A stretch of DNA of 64,000 nucleotides. Origin: Pontiella sulfatireligans (GTDB lineage Bacteria > Verrucomicrobiota > Kiritimatiellia > Kiritimatiellales > Pontiellaceae). The notes under the pieces were generated by a model that worked only from the letters and a program-made list of their open reading frames with translations, was not told the DNA's origin and made no database searches. Below are positions 10,571 to 18,522 of this stretch, piece by piece. The DNA is taken from the NCBI RefSeq assembly GCF_900890705.1, contig NZ_CAAHFH010000001.1:2790001-2854000 (forward strand). The letters run 5' to 3'. A program made the position numbers and the translations under genes. Each line of letters opens with the position of its first letter. Positions within the stretch are counted from its first letter, which is position 1.

Positions 10571-10689
10571 TGCTTGGTCGCAAAGAATGTAGACGCGTGC
10601 ATCTTGCCGCATTGCGCTCGATCAAGGAATTTAGATTAGCCGCGAAAGAACGCATGGAACACAAAACCTGGAACGAGATAGCCTCGTAA
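10570..10689 (+). CDS. Possible 39-residue protein coupled to the XRE-ImmA gene
   Basis: The ATG overlaps the upstream stop as TGATG, a configuration that favours translational coupling. The peptide is basic (MLGRKECRRVHLAALRSIKE...NEIAS). No similarity is recognised and there is no separate ribosome site. It may be a real small partner of the locus or a chance frame. Confidence 0.3.
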   Translation: MLGRKECRRVHLAALRSIKEFRLAAKERMEHKTWNEIAS

Positions 10690-10724
10690 ATGATAGCAAG
10701 CGGAGCACTTGCGCGGGGGAATAG

Positions 10725-11237
10725 ATGACCGACCGTCCCTCCGCCATAATCAGCGATGCCAATGTTTTGATCGACTATATCTCCGTCGAACGAACGCTGG
10801 TACTGCGGCTCGTGTCGGAACATCTCTTTCCCATAAAACTACCCCGCCCCATCCTCAACGAAGTCGACCAACTCACCCAAGACCAGGCCGAAGCCCTCGG
10901 CATGGAAATCGTCGAAGCCACCTACGAACAACTGATGGAAGCCTCCGTCCTCGGCGGCGCACTGTCGCACGAAGACAAGCTCTGCTTCGCCATCGCCCGC
11001 GACAACAGCTGGGCCATCTGGACCAGCGACAAGCCCCTCCACACCAAATGCAAATCCGAAAACATCCCCGTCTACTGGGGCCTCCAGCTCATGCTCGAGC
11101 TCTGCCAAATCGGCAAACTCGACCTAGACTATGCTCAAGAATCTGCACAAGCCATTGAGCAAGTGAATGAACGAATTACTGCAGAAGTATTAAGCAATTT
11201 CCTCAAACGCCTTTCCAACACGAAGCCCAAGGATTAG
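10725..11237 (+). CDS. PIN-domain-like protein of the XRE-ImmA locus
   Basis: 170 residues. The N-terminus (AIISDANVLIDY, aspartates at 11 and 17) is the first metal-binding strand of a PIN ribonuclease fold; ILNEVDQL supplies the conserved glutamate, SHEDKLCFAIARD the third acidic site and IWTSDKPL the last aspartate. A GGGGGAA site lies just before the ATG. PIN proteins next to XRE/ImmA-type regulators are common toxin-like pairs. Whether it is an active nuclease is inferred from the acidic residues. The following defence relic starts three bases after its stop. Confidence 0.7.
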   Translation: MTDRPSAIISDANVLIDYISVERTLVLRLVSEHLFPIKLPRPILNEVDQLTQDQAEALGMEIVEATYEQLMEASVLGGALSHEDKLCFAIARDNSWAIWTSDKPLHTKCKSENIPVYWGLQLMLELCQIGKLDLDYAQESAQAIEQVNERITAEVLSNFLKRLSNTKPKD

Positions 11238-11239
11238 TT

Positions 11240-11863
11240 ATGCTCCCTGATATTAACTTCCAAAATATCCGTTGTCACAGGAACTCAAAGAACCATGGAT
11301 TTGCGGAACTATGTGTCCAAATATTCCGGCACACCTTTCCTCAGGGAACAACATTCTATCGCGTGGATGATGCTGGTGGTGACGGAGGCGTTGAAGATAC
11401 AGTCCCCTTACCGGATGGCAATGAAATCGGCATGCAAGCAAAGTACTTCAATTCCCTCGGCAAATCCCAATGGCAACAGATCGACAAATCCGTAAGAACA
11501 GCAATCAACAACCACCCGACACTTGTCGAATACAGAATCGTTTCCCCCGTGAATCGCGGGCAAGACATGAAGAAATGGACCGACCGCATCAACAGGTGGA
11601 ACCAGTACGCGAAGGAACAAGGTTTCACTCATGAAATTGAGTTTGTTTGGTGGGGCGAATCAGAACTCCAAGATATGCTTCTTGCCCCCGACCACATCAG
11701 CAAAGTCCATTATTGGTTTGGGACACCAACCTTTTCTTTTACTTGACTGAACGAGCAACTGGACACGGCTCTATCAAACCTCGACTCGCGATATACCCCC
11801 AAACAACATGTCAGAACTGAAGCGGAAGAAATTATTGACGCATTCGCCTTATCGCGTGCCTAA
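11240..11863 (+). pseudogene. Remnant of a large defence ATPase: N-terminal nuclease-like domain only
   Basis: The first 168 codons (MLPDINFQNIRCHRNSKNHG...) match the N-terminal restriction-endonuclease-like domain that opens very large NTPase proteins of phage-defence islands: FAELCVQIF, GGDGGVE, QAKYF, QIDKSV and YWFG are its landmarks. The frame is interrupted by TGA at 11744-11746, where the family would carry a tryptophan codon, and then continues in the same frame for 38 more codons (LNEQLDTALSNLDSRYTPKQ...) before TAA at 11861-11863. The NTPase and sensor parts are absent. So the gene has both a nonsense mutation and loss of its 3' part. The family assignment is from remembered motifs. 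Confidence 0.65.
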
Positions 11864-11994
11864 TTATTGGCATCATTTTCTCAATTCGTAACTGGGATTC
11901 TGTACCGCATATCCAGAAACGTGAAATTTCATTCTCCACAGGAATTGCAGAGATTATCACATGGATTTTGAATAAATAACCGAACAGAAAACGG

Positions 11995-12018
11995 GGCAGG
12001 CGGGCCGCCTGCGATACG
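11995..12018 (-). repeat. Inverted CGTATCGCAGGC repeat at the right edge of the accessory island
   Basis: Reverse complement reads CGTATCGCAGGCGGCCCGCC, sharing its first 12 bases with the copy at 9350. The 11864-12124 stretch around it otherwise contains no gene. Confidence 0.6.
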
Positions 12019-12124
12019 TTTTGCATTAGCGCTTCGCGTCTACGAATCCTCCTTTTGCGACTCCTTGCGCTCTCTCGTGGCTAATCCTCTCCCCCCGGTC
12101 ACCAGGGACAGCAACCCTCCAAAA

Positions 12125-13282
12125 TCAGATGCTCTGCTTGTAGATGTCGGTGATGAGCTCTTTGGTGTAGTCGTGCATGCCGCGCTGCTTGAAGGAATCG
12201 AAAGCGAGATTGGTGAGCCGATCAAGATCGGGATCGATGCCGGCTTCGGCGCAGGACACGGGGGAACCGATGGAACGGTAGTAGGCGGTGAGGACATCGG
12301 CGACCGCATCAACACTACTAGGATTATCGAGCCCTAAAATGCGCCGGCCAAACTGAAGAATGCGATGTTCGTGGCGCGCGCCAGCGACACGCATCCAGGC
12401 CGGAATAATGATGGAGAGTCCGGCGCCGTGCGCAATGTCGCATACGGCGCTCAATGGCATTTCGAGGGCGTGGCACGGCATGCCCCAAGCCGGAATGCCG
12501 GCTTGGCATATACCGCTCCAGCCCAATGTGGCTGACCACATGAAAGCGGCACGGGCGTCGTAGTCGGACGGGTTTTTCATAATGACGGCCATGGAATCCA
12601 TCACGGACCGCGCCACCCCTTCAATCACCGGATCCTGCACCAACAACCGCTCGGCGGGCGTAGTGAGATAGCCCTCCATGAGGTGCGACAGAATATCGGT
12701 GCAGGCAAAAGATGTTTGCTGGAGCGACAGGGAAAAGGTGGTTTCCGGATCCATGAAAGACACTTTGGGATTGAGCAGCGCCGGACAAACGATCGCATTT
12801 TTTTCATCCGTCTCTTCATTCGTCACGACGGCAATGCCGTTCATTTCCGAGCCCGTGGCGGGCAACGTTAAAACGGCCATCACGGGCAGCGCCTGCTGCG
12901 GCGTCTCGCGCTTGGCAAAGAATTCCCACACATCAATATCGGACGCGGCGCCCAGTGCAATAGCTTTCGATTCGTCGACCACGCTTCCCCCGCCGACGCC
13001 GCAAATCAGATCAATTTGCTCGGCGCGCACCTTGGCAATGCCTTCCTGCACGTGCGAGAGCACCGGATTTCCGCGCACACCTCCGTGCTCCACCACGGCA
13101 ACGCCGCAGGCTGAGAGCTGGGCGATGACGGAATCGTAGACGCCGTTGGCCTTTATGCTCCCACCGCCGTACACCAGCAGCACCTTGCGCACGCCAAGCC
13201 GCTTTAATTCCCCGCCGAGCTGGTCAATTACGCCACGTCCAAAAAGAATCTTCGTTGGGTTTTCATACACAAAATCATTCAT
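12125..13282 (-). CDS. Iron-containing alcohol dehydrogenase (butanol dehydrogenase / YqhD type)
   Basis: 385 residues starting MNDFVYENPTKILFGRG, the usual opening of group III Fe-dependent alcohol dehydrogenases. The GVGGGSVVDESKAIA loop binds NAD(P); ATGSEMN and the metal-ligand segment DILSHLMEGYL ... CHALEMPLSAVCDIAHGAGLS are present. It reduces aldehydes during fermentation or detoxification. It is transcribed alone, away from the hibernation-factor gene upstream. Confidence 0.92.
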   Translation of the reverse strand: MNDFVYENPTKILFGRGVIDQLGGELKRLGVRKVLLVYGGGSIKANGVYDSVIAQLSACGVAVVEHGGVRGNPVLSHVQEGIAKVRAEQIDLICGVGGGSVVDESKAIALGAASDIDVWEFFAKRETPQQALPVMAVLTLPATGSEMNGIAVVTNEETDEKNAIVCPALLNPKVSFMDPETTFSLSLQQTSFACTDILSHLMEGYLTTPAERLLVQDPVIEGVARSVMDSMAVIMKNPSDYDARAAFMWSATLGWSGICQAGIPAWGMPCHALEMPLSAVCDIAHGAGLSIIIPAWMRVAGARHEHRILQFGRRILGLDNPSSVDAVADVLTAYYRSIGSPVSCAEAGIDPDLDRLTNLAFDSFKQRGMHDYTKELITDIYKQSI

Positions 13283-13356
13283 AGTCCAGCGCTCCTTGAT
13301 GACTGTGCTATTTATTTACCAAATGCAGCCGTCCGTAAAAAGGCCAGCGCTTATAC

Positions 13357-13386
13357 AAAAAAAGCCCCCGGACTTTCATCCGGGGA
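13357..13386 (-). terminator. Terminator of the hibernation-factor gene
   Basis: CCCCGG (13366-13371) pairs with CCGGGG (13380-13385) around an eight-base loop, followed on the minus strand by seven T. Confidence 0.85.
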
Positions 13387-13419
13387 CCCACGCACTGATT
13401 CATCGGGAGGATCGACCAA

Positions 13420-13836
13420 TCAGGCCGCGTTTTCGTAGGCCTTCTGCACGCGGCGCCGCGCGCGGAGGCCGTGCCTTTTGACCAGCTGCTTTTCGATGCT
13501 GTCGAAGACATCCGCAAGGGCGTTGAAGACGCCGTCGTGCATGCCGGTCCGTTCCTGGCTATGCGCAACATAGAGCCGCTCGCCGGGGACGGAGAGTTTG
13601 ACCTTCACCTGAAAGACCCCTGTCTTTTCGCGGTGATGTGTCTCATCAACCACTACGCTGGCTTTAGTGCCGTAAAGAGGATATTTATCGAACCTCTCCA
13701 TCATTTGATCCACCAACCATTGAACCCGTTTTGATTCCCGCATATGCCGAAATTGAACTTCGACAGGAATAAACGGATCGAATCCTTGTCCATTAAAGTA
13801 AGAAGATGCGGGTTTGATCTGCGTTGATGTATTCAT
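13420..13836 (-). CDS. HPF/RaiA-type ribosome-associated protein
   Basis: 138 residues with the beta-alpha-beta-beta-beta-alpha layout of the S30AE/HPF domain: PVEVQFRHM, a helix RVQWLVDQMMERFDKYP, strands KASVVVDE, FQVKVKLSVPG and ERLYVAHSQ, then the helix DGVFNALADVFDSIEKQLVK. It lacks the long-form C-terminal dimerisation domain, so it is a short HPF/RaiA protein that would bind the 30S subunit and quiet ribosomes. AGGAG lies upstream. The gene has its own terminator. Confidence 0.8.
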   Translation of the reverse strand: MNTSTQIKPASSYFNGQGFDPFIPVEVQFRHMRESKRVQWLVDQMMERFDKYPLYGTKASVVVDETHHREKTGVFQVKVKLSVPGERLYVAHSQERTGMHDGVFNALADVFDSIEKQLVKRHGLRARRRVQKAYENAA

Positions 13837-14085
13837 ACATCAGCTCCTTTCTTGTTGGTTTCACTATTCAGATGTCAGCGCAGCGGCATCGTTGCTACAT
13901 GCGCCCGTTGCTAGGTATAGAGTAGACTTCAAGGCCTTTCGTTCAAAGCTTTTTTAGCTCCACCAAAGGCGCAAAAAATTTACGTGTTTTGCAACCCGTT
14001 GAAAGCACGCGGACAAAGACAATTATGCATAGGGGAGTCCCATCAAAAAAAAAATCATGCCCTACCCTGCGGGGAAGCCGCAAAC

Positions 14086-16407
14086 TCAGGGAAGTTCAAC
14101 CTGAAGGCGCTGGAATAAAGCCGGGGCATTGGTTGCGACTGGAAGCTCCAAAAAACTTCCAGTGCCTGGAATATTGGCCCGAATAGTTATCCAATCGTTG
14201 GAAACCAGACTGGTCGTTTGCTGCAGGTGATAGAGGCGACCAAGCTCGGACTGAAAGCCCGTTCCAGACTGGATGGCAAAGAATGAGGCCGGATTGGTGG
14301 GATGGGTTCCTGAAATGTATTCATCGAGATCGGAAAAGCCGTCGTCGTCGGAGTCAACCCCGCCATGCAATGTTCCAAGGGCTGAAACCAGAGAGAGCTC
14401 CCATTCATCGGGAAGCTGGTCGCTGTCGGAATCCTCAACGAGCCCGAACGGCTTGATGCAATAGACCCAGTAGCGGTATTCGTTCCAGATGCTGGCAGAC
14501 GGCACCGGGACAATGGTGATGCGTGCGGAGGCTTTACCTGCGACGAGATTGGAAGAAACCATAAACTCGGAATCGAGCCAGCGCTTGGTCGTTGCGGAAA
14601 AATTGTGGTCGGCCTCATACCAGATGCCGGCATAGGCGTCATCGATGAACACATGCGCTTTCTGCCCACCGATGCCCTGATCGGTGCGACGACGCAACAG
14701 CAAACCAGCATTCTCCGCCAACGGCACAGTGAATTCCGCGACGGTGTTGCTGTAGTGGTAGCCTTCATCCGCCATGAATACGGAGTCGTCAATGCCTTCA
14801 TAGTTCCAGTCTTTGGAAAGCTCCAAGCGGCCCGTGGGATATTGGTAGTCGTAGAGCATTTCCGTCCAGCCATCGCCCAGATCAAGATCGGCGGTCAATA
14901 CCTGCCCGCAAGCGTGCCGCATGTAGAGGTAGGCGACGCTCGAATAGGTTCCGGGCTGGTCGTTGCGCCGGCCATGCTCGATGCCGAACTTTAAAGAGGC
15001 GTTGAAACAGATGATGTCGCTCAGATGAAAACGGTAGGCCTGGGTATGGTTGGGCGGGGGATCGTTGTAGTGGTCTTCGTACGGATGCCCGTGATAAGGA
15101 AGGTTGAAAGTGCCTTGATTGAAATACCACCCGCTATTGAAATAGTCCTCCGTCCCTGTTCCATAAAGCGACGGCGTGAGACTGCCATCGACATAGATGC
15201 GCTCGTCCCCTTCGAGATAGTCCATTCCTTTCCACCCGGAGGTGCCGGTTCCGAGCATATAGAGGGACAGGCCGACCAAATGGCCGCGCCCCTGTGCATC
15301 GACGCAGATATAATCCGACCCCGGCGCATTGGGAAATGTCTCCTTGCGATACTGCGTACAAAAAAAGCCCGTGTTCGCCTGCTTGTAGGAGTTTGATGAA
15401 ACCTGAATCTCGAACGGCATTTCAAGGTTGCCGGCGTGCCCGTTGAAAACTTCAATCTTGGCCGACGCCCAGTACGGCATCGGGAAGTAGCAATAATAGT
15501 CGTCCGTGGTGCTCATCCCGATGGGCAGCGACCGCACTTCAACCTCGTCCCGTCCACATCCGAAAAACTCGCCCAGCGGCACATTCACCGCCGGCTCCGA
15601 CTGGCCGTCCCACGTCATCCGCAGCCAGACCGACGCCAGCAGTTCCGCGGTTGCGTTTTCGGGATCGAGCTTCAGGCTTTGGATCGTGCCGGGCGAGCTT
15701 GCGGAAAACAACACGCCCGTTGTGCCGGTCGCCACGCTCAAGGTTCCGCTGAAGGCGGCATTCCCGTTCGTCGGCTTCGGATCGACCCCTGCATTGTTCC
15801 ATTGCGATAAAACCACCGAGGCATCCTCGGCTCCCGTCCAGCTGGCGATGCCGTCGGGCGAGTCGAATTTATGGTAGGTCATGTTGTAGTAGAATGGCCG
15901 ATTGGTGTCGCTCATGGTGATCTTCAGGCGCTCGCGATAGGGCAAAGGAACATAGTTGTAGTAGCCATGGCTCGACTGGTACTCCCGCCCTGTCAGCGGA
16001 TAGACAAACGGTGCGTTGGTGGCGGAGAAAAAATCTTCGATGGTGCGCTCCAGCCGGGGCGTGGTTTCGTTGTCGAAATAGAACCGCAGCTGGTTGGTAT
16101 AAACCATGGTGGAACTTTTCTGGTAGGTCATCCAGATGCGGTAGAGACACCCTGCCCCGATATCGTCGTACAGCACAAACTCGTTGTTGTCATCGCGGTA
16201 GAGCGCTGGATAGTATCCAAACCACCCGTCATTATTACCGCCATCCCGGTCGCGGGTAGAGACCTGCCGGACCTGCGTGCCTTCCAGCAAGTTGGGAAGC
16301 AGGTCGAACCGTTCCATGCGCTCCAGGCCATACAGCCGTTCGGCGACGACGTTTTGCACCTGTTGCAGCGCAATCGAACAAAGGATGAGCTTGATGAATG
16401 TATTCAT
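14086..16407 (-). CDS. Secreted DUF2961 (GH172-like) protein with TSP3 calcium repeats
   Basis: 773 residues. A signal peptide (MNTFIKLILCSIALQQVQN) is followed by the DUF2961 domain: RDGGNNDGWFGYYPALYR, the YDDIGAGCLYRIWMTY strand, DYYCYFPMPYW, and GTGTEDYFNSGWYFNQG near the middle. DUF2961 proteins are the GH172 glycosidases acting on fructofuranose or D-arabinofuranose glycans. The C-terminal part carries DSDSDQLPDEWE and DSDDDGFSDLDEY, thrombospondin type-3-like calcium motifs, and ends in FQRLQVELP, similar in style to the tails of the 54-60 kb proteins. It is divergent from the 16469 gene. The exact glycan is unknown. Confidence 0.8.
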   Translation of the reverse strand: MNTFIKLILCSIALQQVQNVVAERLYGLERMERFDLLPNLLEGTQVRQVSTRDRDGGNNDGWFGYYPALYRDDNNEFVLYDDIGAGCLYRIWMTYQKSSTMVYTNQLRFYFDNETTPRLERTIEDFFSATNAPFVYPLTGREYQSSHGYYNYVPLPYRERLKITMSDTNRPFYYNMTYHKFDSPDGIASWTGAEDASVVLSQWNNAGVDPKPTNGNAAFSGTLSVATGTTGVLFSASSPGTIQSLKLDPENATAELLASVWLRMTWDGQSEPAVNVPLGEFFGCGRDEVEVRSLPIGMSTTDDYYCYFPMPYWASAKIEVFNGHAGNLEMPFEIQVSSNSYKQANTGFFCTQYRKETFPNAPGSDYICVDAQGRGHLVGLSLYMLGTGTSGWKGMDYLEGDERIYVDGSLTPSLYGTGTEDYFNSGWYFNQGTFNLPYHGHPYEDHYNDPPPNHTQAYRFHLSDIICFNASLKFGIEHGRRNDQPGTYSSVAYLYMRHACGQVLTADLDLGDGWTEMLYDYQYPTGRLELSKDWNYEGIDDSVFMADEGYHYSNTVAEFTVPLAENAGLLLRRRTDQGIGGQKAHVFIDDAYAGIWYEADHNFSATTKRWLDSEFMVSSNLVAGKASARITIVPVPSASIWNEYRYWVYCIKPFGLVEDSDSDQLPDEWELSLVSALGTLHGGVDSDDDGFSDLDEYISGTHPTNPASFFAIQSGTGFQSELGRLYHLQQTTSLVSNDWITIRANIPGTGSFLELPVATNAPALFQRLQVELP

Positions 16408-16468
16408 GGTGTAGCAATGTGCCTAAAAATATAATGAGCAGCAATCCAATAACTTTAAAGGCTTAGAA

Positions 16469-16777
16469 ATGGGGAACAAACCAGAAAACAGAATCACGAT
16501 CGAATACTGCTCCAAGTGCAAATTCATGATGCGCTCGGCGTGGATTGCACAAGAGTTGCTGCAAACCTTTGAAGGCGATCTGGACGAGGCGGCGCTGCGG
16601 CCGAGCTTGGCGCCGGGCATCTGGCAGATTTTTGCCAACGGCCAGCTGGTGTGGGACCGGAAGACCGAACGCGGCCTGCCGGAACTCAAAGACCTCAAGC
16701 GTCGCGTCCGCGACATTATCGCACCCGAAAAAAACCTTGGCCACGCCGAAACCGTAGAACCCACTCCTGAAACCTGA
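16469..16777 (+). CDS. SelT/SelW/SelH (Rdx)-family thioredoxin-like protein
   Basis: 102 residues. ITIEYCSKCKFMMRSAWIAQ holds the CxxC redox pair (C14, C17) right after the first strand, as in Rdx proteins; LAPGIWQIFANGQLVWDRK and the GLPELKDLKRRVRD end complete the fold. The site uses two cysteines, not selenocysteine. Its 3' end is composed of the simple repeat described at 16756-16815, which may have replaced the native tail (VEPTPET). Role: probably a small thiol oxidoreductase. Confidence 0.75.
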   Translation: MGNKPENRITIEYCSKCKFMMRSAWIAQELLQTFEGDLDEAALRPSLAPGIWQIFANGQLVWDRKTERGLPELKDLKRRVRDIIAPEKNLGHAETVEPTPET

Positions 16778-16815
16778 AACTTGAAACCTGAAACTTGAAA
16801 CTTGAAATCCGAAAC
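16756..16815 (+). repeat. Simple direct repeat of (C/T)TGAAAC(C/T) units
   Basis: About six tandem imperfect units of CCTGAAACTTGAAA type. They begin inside the 3' end of the Rdx gene and fill the gap to the next gene. Confidence 0.7.
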
Positions 16816-16823
16816 GGGGCAGC

Positions 16824-17090
16824 ATGAATCCGACAACTTTAATACTCCTTCTTTTGTGCATTGCTTTGGCGGGGCACTATGTCAGCCAGAAGCTCCTCCT
16901 GAAAAAGGGCTGGGAGTCGGACGACCCGAAACGGATCGTCAACCGCTTGATGATGAACGGCGCGGTGCTGATTTTCATTGCGATTGCCGCCCTGCTGATG
17001 GCCGATCCTCCGTATGGCCTCTTCGGCATCCTGATTTTCATCGAGGGCGCCGTCAGCGTTACATTCGGGCGCAAGCTGAGCAAGAAGTAG
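16824..17090 (+). CDS. Small membrane protein
   Basis: 88 residues with hydrophobic stretches at about 4-20, 44-62 and 66-82 and a positively charged end (FGRKLSKK). No family is recognised. It follows the Rdx gene by 46 bases and is followed immediately by a palindromic repeat, which may mark the end of a two-gene unit. Ribosome site weak. Confidence 0.55.
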   Translation: MNPTTLILLLLCIALAGHYVSQKLLLKKGWESDDPKRIVNRLMMNGAVLIFIAIAALLMADPPYGLFGILIFIEGAVSVTFGRKLSKK

Positions 17091-17170
17091 AAACACGAAG
17101 GCGCCAAGAACACCAAGCAACCAAACCGGATCGTTTTTCAATTTCTTTGAACCCTTCGAGCCTTCGTGTT
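17091..17170. repeat. AAACACGAAGGC palindromic repeat, copy 1
   Basis: AACACGAAGGC at 17092-17102 is the exact reverse complement of 17160-17170. The interior has CAAGAACACCAAGCAACCAA and a T-rich arm. Related copies occur at 18446 and 31478, all between or at the ends of genes. Confidence 0.8.
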
Positions 17171-17244
17171 AAATACGTGCATACCGGCTTGCAAAAGCGG
17201 GTGCGCTAGGCTATCCATCCTGCCGAATTTTTAGGAGGTCGTTT

Positions 17245-18441
17245 ATGTCCAAGGTTTTGATCATCGGCGCCGGCGGCGTCAGCGGGGTGGTGGTGCACAA
17301 ATGCGCGGCGCTGCCGGAAGTTTTTTCAGAAATCATGCTGGCGAGCCGCACCAAGTCGAAGTGCGATGCCATCGCAGCGCAGCTCGACCGCCCGATCCAG
17401 ACGGCGCAGGTCGATGCCGACAACGTACCGGAGCTGGTGGCGCTGATCCAATCGTTCGACCCCGACCTCGTGCTCAACGTGGCCCTCCCCTATCAGGATC
17501 TGCATATCATGGATGCCTGCCTTGAAACCGGCGTGGCCTATCTCGATACGGCCAACTATGAACCGGAAGACACCGCCAAGTTTGAATACAAATGGCAGTG
17601 GGACTATCACGAGCGCTTCAAGCAAGCCGGCATCATGGCCCTGCTCGGCAGCGGCTTCGACCCCGGCGTGACCTCCGTCTTCTGCACCTACATCCAGAAG
17701 CACTATCTCGACGAGATCCACACCATCGACATCATCGACGTCAACGCCGGCGACCACGGCTATCCCTTCGCCACCAACTTTAATCCGGAAATCAACATCC
17801 GCGAAGTGACCGCCAAGGGCCGCTACTGGGAAAAGGGCGAATGGATCGAAACCGCACCGCTCTCCGTCAAGCATTCGTTCGAGGTTCCGGAAAACATCGG
17901 CAACCCGAACATTTATCTGATGTACCACGAAGAGCTCGAATCACTCGCCACGCACATCCCGCACCTCAAGCGCGCGCGCTTTTGGATGAGTTTTGGCGAG
18001 AGCTACCTCAAGCACCTCGAAGTGCTCGGCAACGTCGGCATGACCCGCATCGACGAAGTGGAATTCAACGGCCAAAAAATCGTGCCGCTGCAATTCCTTA
18101 AAACGCTGCTGCCCGACCCGGCGTCGCTCGGTCCGCGCACCAAGGGCAAGACGTGGATTGGCTGCCAAATTACCGGCATTAAAGACGGCGAAACCAAAAC
18201 GGTCACCATCTACAACACCTGCGACCATGAAGAATGCTATGCCGAAGTGCAGTCGCAAGCCATCTCCTACACCACCGGTGTGCCGGCCATGATCGGCGCC
18301 AAGATGCTGCTGGAGAAAAAGTGGACCGGCGACGGCGTCTTCAATATTGAGCAGATGGATCCCGATCCCTTCATGGAAGACCTGAACCAATACGGCCTAC
18401 CCTGGAAAGTCATCGAAGGCTCAGTAGTTGAATTGGATTAA
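17245..18441 (+). CDS. Carboxynorspermidine synthase (saccharopine dehydrogenase family)
   Basis: 398 residues. MSKVLIIGAGGVSGVVVHKCA is a Rossmann GxGGVG-type NADPH site; LVLNVALPYQDLHIMDACLE, DTANYEPED and LLGSGFDPGVTSVFC are typical of the LYS9-like branch that makes carboxyspermidine or carboxynorspermidine by reductive condensation of a diamine with aspartate semialdehyde. A perfect AGGAGG site precedes the start. The nspC decarboxylase is the next gene on the same strand, which strongly supports this role over lysine metabolism. With speA at 1245 it completes a polyamine route. Confidence 0.88.
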   Translation: MSKVLIIGAGGVSGVVVHKCAALPEVFSEIMLASRTKSKCDAIAAQLDRPIQTAQVDADNVPELVALIQSFDPDLVLNVALPYQDLHIMDACLETGVAYLDTANYEPEDTAKFEYKWQWDYHERFKQAGIMALLGSGFDPGVTSVFCTYIQKHYLDEIHTIDIIDVNAGDHGYPFATNFNPEINIREVTAKGRYWEKGEWIETAPLSVKHSFEVPENIGNPNIYLMYHEELESLATHIPHLKRARFWMSFGESYLKHLEVLGNVGMTRIDEVEFNGQKIVPLQFLKTLLPDPASLGPRTKGKTWIGCQITGIKDGETKTVTIYNTCDHEECYAEVQSQAISYTTGVPAMIGAKMLLEKKWTGDGVFNIEQMDPDPFMEDLNQYGLPWKVIEGSVVELD

Positions 18442-18445
18442 TTTT

Positions 18446-18500
18446 AAACACGAAGGAACGAAGAGCACCAAGCAAACTTCGTGGCCTTCGTGCCTTAAGC
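18446..18500. repeat. AAACACGAAGG palindromic repeat, copy 2
   Basis: AAACACGAAGGAACGAAG at the left, CTTCGTGGCCTTCGTGCCTT at the right, with the same CACCAAGCAA interior as copy 1. It sits between the carboxynorspermidine synthase and nspC genes. Confidence 0.75.
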
Positions 18501-18522
18501 GAGTCTGCGAGCGAGTGGTTAA

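Noticed and set aside
11744..11746. TGA as selenocysteine or a reassigned codon
   Set aside because: The gene is truncated anyway, the family has tryptophan there, and no SECIS-like structure was seen; other genes use TGA as stop.
16469..16777. Rdx-family protein as a selenoprotein
   Set aside because: Both active-site positions are ordinary cysteine codons.
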